Below, one piece after another: positions 59,006 through 64,000 of a stretch of 64,000 nt of DNA. Within the stretch, counting starts at the first letter, position 1; each line of letters starts with the position of its first letter. The notes under the pieces were generated by a model. The model saw only the letters and a program-made list of their open reading frames with translations. It ran no database searches and was not told the DNA's origin. Made by a program: the position numbers and the translations under genes. Origin of the DNA: Pedococcus bigeumensis (GTDB lineage Bacteria > Actinomycetota > Actinomycetes > Actinomycetales > Dermatophilaceae); contig NZ_RCZM01000006.1 in the NCBI RefSeq assembly GCF_006438965.1, forward strand, positions 205,912 to 269,911, written 5' to 3'.

Positions 59006-59968
59006 ATGCCCGACAGTTCACTGCCTGCCCTAGGTCGGCTCACCCGTCTGGTACCCCGTGACGTGTGGCCTCACGAGGCCCACAGCTTCACGCCGTGGCT
59101 ACTCAATAACGTTGACGTTCTGAGCGACTTGCTCGGCATGGATCTCGCCCTGGATGTGGCGGAGCACCCCGTAGGCGGATTCAGCCTTGACCTCATGGGC
59201 CGGGACGAGGCAACGGGAGAGGTCGTGATCGTTGAAAATCAACGTGAAACGTCCGACCACGCTCACCTCGGACAGATCCTCACGTACGCAGCCGGGACGG
59301 ATCCCACGACCATCGTTTGGGTCGCCGCAACGTTTCGACCAGAGCATCGAGCGGCGATCGACTGGCTGAACGCTCGAACGGACGAGAACACGCGGTTCTT
59401 CGGTGTCGAGCTCGGAGTCGTGCGGATAGGGCAGTCCGAGCCAGCGCCGTCGTTCCGACTCGTCGCCCAACCCAACGACTGGGAGAAGACGGTTCGGGCG
59501 GCGACCAGTCAGGCCGAGGCAACGGGCAAACAGCTTCTGTATCGATCCTTCTGGAGCCGCTGGATCGAGGTCCTGCAGGCCGAACGGCAGGGCTGGTCCC
59601 GGGCAACTCGTCCCCCACGGGACTCTTGGTTTTCTATGACAGCCGGAACGCCCGGGGCCACGTACTACACGTCATTTACGAAGCGCGGCCTCTCCAGTGA
59701 ACTGGTCTTCGAATCAACTGACGCGGAACTCAACCTCAGCCGATTTCACGCCCTCGAGACCGACCAAGCAAGGGTGGAGCGGGCCTATGGACAGCCACTT
59801 AACTGGCAGGAGCTTCCCGAGCGTAAGGCGACCAGAGTTGCGGACTACCTGCTCGATGCCGACGTGAGCGTCGAGGAGAACTGGAATCACTACCTCGAGT
59901 GGCTGCTTGACCGACAGACCCGGCTTCGGGGCGCGCTTGCGGCGGTTGGTGGCGTGCCGCGATCCTGA
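59006..59968 (+). CDS. DUF4268 / PD-(D/E)XK nuclease-like protein
   Basis: The 320-residue protein has the block 'VVIVENQRETSDHAHLGQIL' followed by 'TYAAGTDPTTIVWVAATFRP' and 'EHRAAIDWLNARTDENTRFF', which is a restriction-endonuclease-like core with Glu-x-Gln in place of Glu-x-Lys, and a C-terminal DUF4268 region ('LSSELVFESTDAELNLSRFH', 'WQELPERKATRVADYL'). Such proteins occur alone in genomic islands and are thought to be nuclease or DNA-binding defence proteins. It is divergent from the DUF4177-like gene. Confidence 0.78.
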   Translation: MPDSSLPALGRLTRLVPRDVWPHEAHSFTPWLLNNVDVLSDLLGMDLALDVAEHPVGGFSLDLMGRDEATGEVVIVENQRETSDHAHLGQILTYAAGTDPTTIVWVAATFRPEHRAAIDWLNARTDENTRFFGVELGVVRIGQSEPAPSFRLVAQPNDWEKTVRAATSQAEATGKQLLYRSFWSRWIEVLQAERQGWSRATRPPRDSWFSMTAGTPGATYYTSFTKRGLSSELVFESTDAELNLSRFHALETDQARVERAYGQPLNWQELPERKATRVADYLLDADVSVEENWNHYLEWLLDRQTRLRGALAAVGGVPRS

Positions 59969-60242
59969 CTGTCCCAGGCATTAGGCGCGCACGTCCTTAG
60001 CGCCCATGGCTAGGAACGGGAGAACGAGGACGCCTCTAAACCATCACGCGAGCTGGATGCCTTGCCCCTCGCGCTTGAACATGTGTCCGTAGTGACCCAC
60101 GCGCGCATGGATCTGCTGAGCTTCGACCGGACGGCCGTCATCGCATCTTGTACAGGCCGATGGCGGTCGATGGCGGTCGCCAGGTCCGCGGGGTTCCGGG
60201 AAACCGGAAGGGGCAAGGGACACCTCCGGAGAGCCTGAGCCG
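59969..60242. other. Intergenic region with a small tetraloop hairpin
   Basis: No gene is seen. It has a 10-bp direct repeat (GATGGCGGTC twice, about 60162-60182) and a 6-bp hairpin TTCCGG-GAAA-CCGGAA at 60194-60209. The hairpin lies just after the TetR stop on the minus strand and may act as a weak terminator. Confidence 0.4.
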
Positions 60243-61097
60243 CTACTCAGAAGAAACCTCCTGTTGTGCCAGCGACTTCAGGTAGTCCGTCAGGGCGGTC
60301 GTTACGTCGTAGCCCGGGTCCGGCTCGATCATCTGGTTGATAACGCCGAAGAACCCGTAGGCCGCGAGGCTCCATTCCTCCGGTCCGTTGGGACCCTCCA
60401 ATATCAGCGGAGCGTCAACGGTCGCCGCAGAAATCAGCTGTCTCAACCCCAATCCTTCCACGACTGCCGCACCCACTGCAGCGAGCCGCTCGAACCCCAG
60501 GTCGGGTTCGCGGAGTCGGTAGCCGAGGATGGCAGACATACCCTCGTAGAACACGGCCATGTGCTGGATGAAAACGGCCTCAGCCTGCTGTAGCGAATCT
60601 CGGACGCGAGTGCGACGATCCTCGTCTGGCATTGAGAGGATGGTCGCGGTTAGCGCCACATATGTGCGCCACTGAGCTGAAGCCACTAGGGCCGAGAAGT
60701 TCTGGTTGGCAGCCCGCCTCACTATCTCGCGTAGCAATTGCTCTCGTCCCCCGGATGTCTGCAGCAGCTCGAGGCGCTCGGCCACGACGTTCCGAGCAAG
60801 CAGGATGGTCTCCTCATCGAACGCCGCCGTCCCTTGCCAGCTTGGCCCAGCCAAGTCGCAGAGGAGGTCCACTTCGAACTCCTCCTTCCGAGGCCACGCG
60901 CGGTACAGGCTTGTGCGGGATACCCCCGCCTCCTTCATCACCATGTCGAGAGTGATGTCCAGCGTGACGCTGACCCCGCCTGCGCGCTCCACAATCCGTT
61001 GTGCGGCATCTAGCAGCCGCCGACGCAGTCGCTCCATCGACTCGGAGGTAGCCTCGCCCGTCTCCATAGGACTCGCCGTTTCGCTCATATCACTCAC
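60243..61097 (-). CDS. TetR-family transcriptional regulator
   Basis: The protein has 284 residues from the GTG at 61097, or 281 from the ATG at 61088. The helix-turn-helix is 'LDMVMKEAGVSRTSLYRAWP' at about 50-70, and the rest is a helical ligand-binding domain. It is longer than most TetR proteins because of an acidic N-terminal extension. A likely autoregulatory operator lies 20 bp upstream. The ligand and target are unknown; the divergent secreted-protein gene is the nearest candidate. Confidence 0.88.
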   Translation of the reverse strand: MSDMSETASPMETGEATSESMERLRRRLLDAAQRIVERAGGVSVTLDITLDMVMKEAGVSRTSLYRAWPRKEEFEVDLLCDLAGPSWQGTAAFDEETILLARNVVAERLELLQTSGGREQLLREIVRRAANQNFSALVASAQWRTYVALTATILSMPDEDRRTRVRDSLQQAEAVFIQHMAVFYEGMSAILGYRLREPDLGFERLAAVGAAVVEGLGLRQLISAATVDAPLILEGPNGPEEWSLAAYGFFGVINQMIEPDPGYDVTTALTDYLKSLAQQEVSSE

Positions 61098-61116
61098 TGT
61101 CGCTCCCGTGGTACAT

Positions 61117-61138
61117 CTTGTTCCATTGATGGGGCAAG
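61117..61138. promoter_or_regulatory. Probable TetR operator
   Basis: CTTGTTCCAT (61117-61126) and ATGGGGCAAG (61129-61138) form a 20-base dyad with 8 of 10 matching pairs and a 2-nt centre. It lies 20 bp upstream of the TetR start in the divergent region, the standard place for a TetR autoregulatory site. Confidence 0.55.
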
Positions 61139-61275
61139 GCTATTGCTTTGCGGCTCACCATCTTCTACTCTTGGGGCTAACCTACCCGGTGATGGGCCCC
61201 GCTGAGTAGGCGACAGGCCATCGACTTGAGGGCCTGAGCAAGGCGGTGAGAACCGCCCCTCTTAAGGAGCTAGCG

Positions 61276-61812
61276 ATGAGCGCAAACCTGTCGCCAGCCA
61301 AGGCTGGCCACACGCAACAGTCCGCCTCTCGAATCACGGCTGGGATAACTGGTCGTCAAACGAGTAGGACCTGGACCCAGGGTCTTCGTCGCCGAGCCAT
61401 CGTGCTCGTCATGGCGATGGCCACCATCCTCGGCATCACCACAGTCGCGGCGTCTCCAGCGTCCGCCTCCGCATATTCCTGCACCGGTTACGGCTACGGA
61501 TACTCGTGGGGATACCCCTCCCAGTTCTGCGGCCAGACGATCGGCTCCGGAACGTACGTCCAGACAGCTGGCGCGGGATTTTCCGCACCAATCGCCTGGG
61601 CCGGCTGGCTCTCGAACACGAGGGTTCGCGCCGAGTTCTACAACAACGCGGGTCAGCTCTACTGGTCGGCCACATCCAGCCAGCAGAACGGCGGCTCGGC
61701 TGTCGGGGCCTGGAAGTGGTACCTGTACCGCTACATGCAGAGCGGTTACGTCAAGTACACCCTCCTCTCCAACGGCGCCGACATCGCCTCGGTGTACCAG
61801 CGGATCGGCTAG
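61276..61812 (+). CDS. Secreted Tyr/Gly-rich protein of unknown function
   Basis: The ATG at 61276 follows AAGGAG by 7 nt. The 178-residue protein has a long basic N-terminus, a hydrophobic core ('IVLVMAMATILGITTVAASP') and a cleavage site after 'ASASA' near 66. The mature part of about 112 residues starts 'YSCTGYGYGYSWGYPSQFCG', has two Cys residues and many Tyr, Trp and Ser, and looks like a beta-sandwich bacteriocin- or adhesin-like protein. No family is recognised. It is divergent from the TetR gene and followed by a perfect terminator-like hairpin. Confidence 0.75.
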   Translation: MSANLSPAKAGHTQQSASRITAGITGRQTSRTWTQGLRRRAIVLVMAMATILGITTVAASPASASAYSCTGYGYGYSWGYPSQFCGQTIGSGTYVQTAGAGFSAPIAWAGWLSNTRVRAEFYNNAGQLYWSATSSQQNGGSAVGAWKWYLYRYMQSGYVKYTLLSNGADIASVYQRIG

Positions 61813-61827
61813 CTAGCGCTAAACCGA

Positions 61828-61862
61828 CATGGAGCGGAGGTCAATTTGACCTCCGCTCCATG
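61828..61862. terminator. 17-bp perfect hairpin, bidirectional terminator
   Basis: CATGGAGCGGAGGTCAA (61828-61844) and TTGACCTCCGCTCCATG (61846-61862) pair perfectly around one base. There is no T-run, but the stem is very stable and lies 16 bp after the stop of the secreted protein. Confidence 0.7.
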
Positions 61863-61974
61863 CGCGTGGGACGGCGACGCCTTATCCCGCCAACGCCGCC
61901 GAGCCTCAGGCCCGAGCCGTTTCGCCACTCCCTTCGGATCGCGTGGAGTGATTCCAACTAGGTCGGACAAAGAG

Positions 61975-62024
61975 TTGACTCCACACATGCACTACTGCAT
62001 AGTCAGTGCTATGCAGTAGTGCAT
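61975..62024 (+). promoter_or_regulatory. Promoter with large dyad operator before the Pra gene
   Basis: TTGACT (61975-61980) and CATAGT (61998-62003), 17 bp apart, are a good promoter. A perfect 16-bp inverted repeat covers the -10: ATGCACTACTGCATAG (61987-62002) and CTATGCAGTAGTGCAT (62009-62024). Each arm is itself a dyad with ATGCA...TGCAT ends. In AICEs the pra promoter is repressed by the GntR regulator KorSA, and this operator has the right place for it. Confidence 0.75.
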
Positions 62025-62056
62025 AAGGCGCTCTGCCGAACATGGAGGAAGCAACC

Positions 62057-62482
62057 ATGGCCATCGCAAAGCGGTTCAAGATCTCCCACGACGAGGTGTT
62101 CCCCCATGGGGCCTTCATCGTTTCGCCCGTGACCTCCGTGTCGGACTTCGACCGGTCGACGCGGGAGAACAAGGTGCAGCAGGTCGACATCGACACGGGT
62201 CTGCCGATCTGGCAGGTCGACGTGCTGGACCTGGACCCCGACGCATCGAAGAGTGCCCGGACCGTCACTGTGAAGTTCCTGGCGAAGGTCCAGCCGGTGC
62301 CGCCGGCCAACGAAAGCGGGGGACCGATCACGCCCGTGATCTTCCACGGCCTGTCCGCCCTCCCCTACGTCGAGAAGGTCAACGAAGACTTCTCGCGCAT
62401 CGCTTGGTCCTACCGCGCGGACGCAATGGGGCCGGTGAAGTCCGGATCCAGCAGCCAGCAGAGTCCGACCAAGGCTGCCTGA
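62057..62482 (+). CDS. pra: Pra-like activator of replication, integration and excision
   Basis: The ATG at 62057 lies 7 nt after GGAGGA; an ATG at 62042 overlaps that site. The 141-residue protein contains 'DEVFPHGAFIVSPVTSVSDF', 'NKVQQVDIDTGLPIWQVDVL' and 'VIFHGLSALPYVEKV', the conserved blocks of Pra proteins of actinomycete integrative elements such as pSAM2. Pra switches the element from integrated to replicating form. It marks the start of an AICE-type gene block. Confidence 0.85.
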   Translation: MAIAKRFKISHDEVFPHGAFIVSPVTSVSDFDRSTRENKVQQVDIDTGLPIWQVDVLDLDPDASKSARTVTVKFLAKVQPVPPANESGGPITPVIFHGLSALPYVEKVNEDFSRIAWSYRADAMGPVKSGSSSQQSPTKAA

Positions 62483-62483
62483 C

Positions 62484-62732
62484 GTGCGCCCCATCGACAT
62501 GGTTGCGTGGGCAGAAGCCCTGGGCGTTGGGGAACTTGAACTGCCGTGGGCACTCTCCTCACGGGTCCGCCTCGTGGAGGAGCTTCACGCAGAACTGACG
62601 AAGTTGCGCGTGGGCCTCTCCGACGCTCCCGACGAAGGGATGCTCGCTTCGATCAGCTCCGCCAGTCGTGCCCTAGGTGCGGCCGGAGACAGGCTGACCG
62701 ACGCGCTCTCCGATCTGAGAAGGGAGAGGTGA
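62484..62732 (+). CDS. Small hypothetical protein of the AICE block
   Basis: The GTG is 1 bp after the pra stop. The 82-residue protein is helical and acidic ('VRLVEELHAELTKLRVGLSD', 'MLASISSASRALGAAGDRLT'). Small helical proteins between pra and traB genes are usual in AICEs; no function is known to me. The next gene follows 1 bp later. Confidence 0.65.
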   Translation: MRPIDMVAWAEALGVGELELPWALSSRVRLVEELHAELTKLRVGLSDAPDEGMLASISSASRALGAAGDRLTDALSDLRRER

Positions 62733-62733
62733 G

Positions 62734-62985
62734 ATGCGCGCCGGGCAGGCAAGGCAGTGGTCCAACGCGGTCGGCGTCGCACCCGATGAGGTACACCGGC
62801 GGCTTCAGTCGCTGTGGCGGGAGCAGGAGGATCTCTACGGTCGGCAGTCCAGGCTGAGGGATCAGCTCCACAGCTGCCCCGATCGAGACCTCGACGAACA
62901 CCTCCTTCAGGTCGAACGTCACATGGGCGAGGCCGCGACGCTCATCGGCAACGCGGTGGCGAGTGTCGCGGGCGCGGGTTTCTGA
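62734..62985 (+). CDS. Small hypothetical protein of the AICE block
   Basis: The ATG follows AGGGAGAGG. The 83-residue protein has a coiled helical middle ('VHRRLQSLWREQEDLYGRQS', 'DLDEHLLQVERHMGEAATLI'). It is packed between the upstream small gene and the FtsK-like gene, 1 bp from each. No family is recognised. Confidence 0.65.
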   Translation: MRAGQARQWSNAVGVAPDEVHRRLQSLWREQEDLYGRQSRLRDQLHSCPDRDLDEHLLQVERHMGEAATLIGNAVASVAGAGF

Positions 62986-62986
62986 C

Positions 62987-64000
62987 ATGGACCGCTCCCC
63001 CGCTCGTCCGATGTTCGACAGTGACGATCCTCTGTCGATCGTTCTCGAGGGAATCGTCCGACTCGGCTGGGCGCTCGTTCGCGCCATCGGCGCCATCCTG
63101 CTCGCAGCTGCCCGAAACCCAGTGCCGGCGATCATCGTCGTGGGGCTCGCAATCGAGGGATACGTCCTGGGATCGCGATTCCTCATCTGGACGGCAATCG
63201 GAGTCCTGCTGGCGCTGATCACGTGGCGACTCGCGGCACCGAGCTCATTCGCTAACACTGCGCACCCGCGACTCGCCTCGATCGCCGCCGCACCTTGGTA
63301 CCGCTCAAGATGGGCCAAGGCTGCGTCACGCAACGGACTGGTCGCCTCTGACCACCAGTTCAACGGCCGCCGCGCAGAGCAGTCTCGGCTGCCGAGGATC
63401 CGGCGGGTCCGCGTCACGAGGGCGGGAGTGCACACCTTGCAGCTCAGCCTCCCCGCTGGGCTCACCCCCTCGCACGTGGCCGCACAGTGCGATGGCCTCG
63501 CGCATGCCCTTAAGTGTCGGGAAGCAAGAGTCGTTGAGGACCGCCCGGGCCGGGTCTTCCTCGAGTTGCACCGCCGGGATGTGCTTGCACCGGTGATCCG
63601 TCCTTCACCACCAAAGGGGCAGGTCGACCTGGCGGCAGTCCCAGTAGGTCGACACGAGGACGGGGAGGTCTGGTACATGCGCTTGCTCGGCACCCATGTA
63701 CTTGTCGCGGGGGCAACGGGCGCCGGTAAGGGATCCGTACTTTGGTCCCTCCTCAACGGCGCAGCCCCTGCGATCGCGTCCGGGTCATTGGAAGTCTGGG
63801 CCATCGACCCCAAGGGCGGCATGGAACTGCGTCCTGGACTCCCTCTGTTCGCGCGTTTCGAAGACGGCAGCGCCGAGCAGATGTGTCTGACACTGGAGCA
63901 CCTCGTGACCCTCAAGGACGTCCGGGCGAGGGAGTTGGCGGAGCTGGGGGCACGCACCCACGCTGCGACTCCGGCATCGCCCCACATTCTCCTCGTCGTC
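62987..64000 (+). CDS. FtsK/SpoIIIE-like conjugative translocase (TraB/TraSA), cut by the window end
   Basis: 338 residues are present and the frame runs off the edge. Two membrane helices lie at about 35-80 ('NPVPAIIVVGLAIEGYVLGS', 'LIWTAIGVLLALITW'). Walker A is 'VAGATGAGKGS' near 240, followed by 'EVWAIDPKGGMEL', typical for TraSA/TraB of AICEs, which move double-stranded plasmid DNA between mycelial cells. It could also serve as the coupling protein of the nearby T4SS. Confidence 0.88.
   Translation, partial: MDRSPARPMFDSDDPLSIVLEGIVRLGWALVRAIGAILLAAARNPVPAIIVVGLAIEGYVLGSRFLIWTAIGVLLALITWRLAAPSSFANTAHPRLASIAAAPWYRSRWAKAASRNGLVASDHQFNGRRAEQSRLPRIRRVRVTRAGVHTLQLSLPAGLTPSHVAAQCDGLAHALKCREARVVEDRPGRVFLELHRRDVLAPVIRPSPPKGQVDLAAVPVGRHEDGEVWYMRLLGTHVLVAGATGAGKGSVLWSLLNGAAPAIASGSLEVWAIDPKGGMELRPGLPLFARFEDGSAEQMCLTLEHLVTLKDVRARELAELGARTHAATPASPHILLVV

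Overview
The window is high-GC, densely packed bacterial DNA with many ATGA/GTGA start-stop overlaps, GTG starts, leaderless-looking promoters and SARP, LAL-type LuxR, DUF5753/DUF397 and Pra-type genes. This points to an actinomycete. An Intrasporangiaceae-like host (Knoellia/Janibacter/Phycicoccus group) is my guess from gene content, not a proven placement.

Positions 1-37120 look like host chromosome. From the left they hold: a DUF4242/peroxiredoxin/SARP regulator group; an arsenic resistance locus (arsR divergent from arsI-acr3-arsC, with a clear operator); ung and an SGNH hydrolase; an acyl-CoA dehydrogenase with a hydroxyacyl-CoA dehydrogenase; a LAL regulator divergent from a methyltransferase and an unusual alpha/beta-hydrolase-glycosyltransferase fusion; gabT; a stand-alone LigD polymerase domain; and a molybdate uptake operon (TOBE regulator, modA, modB, modC). 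Next comes a six-gene coupled operon for CoA-dependent aromatic acid degradation: ring activation by a ligase, a monooxygenase/OYE fusion, two thioesterases, a small cupin and an FAH hydrolase. A divergent RidA-family gene and a PaaX regulator flank it. After that is a stressosome-type operon whose first gene joins a sigma factor, a zinc motif and an RsbT-like kinase in one protein, followed by rsbR, rsbS and a lone RsbU N-terminal domain. Two related lipid- or wall-facing proteins of unknown role close this part.

At 37122-37165 there is only the 3' end of a tRNA gene (Thr-like) on the minus strand, the usual scar of tRNA-targeted integration. Everything to its right is mobile or accessory and has lower, more variable GC. 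Positions 37.9-45.2 kb form a defence-like cluster: DUF262 plus PIN-like pair, a nuclease-methylase fusion with a specificity subunit (BcgI-like), a Gly-rich tandem-repeat protein, and a membrane protein next to a HEPN-like protein. Positions 46.1-53.4 kb are a type IV secretion conjugation operon (VirB4-like ATPase, VirB6-like channel, TcpC-like protein, NlpC/P60 wall hydrolase). Positions 53.4-61.9 kb are cargo: Scr1-type XRE/DUF397 pair, MFS exporter, a frameshifted membrane protein, DUF4268 nuclease-like protein, TetR regulator and a secreted protein. Positions 62.0-64.0 kb begin an AICE-type module (Pra homologue behind a large dyad operator, two small proteins and an FtsK/TraB translocase cut by the window end). 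No integrase and no intact target tRNA lie in the window; both are expected to the right.
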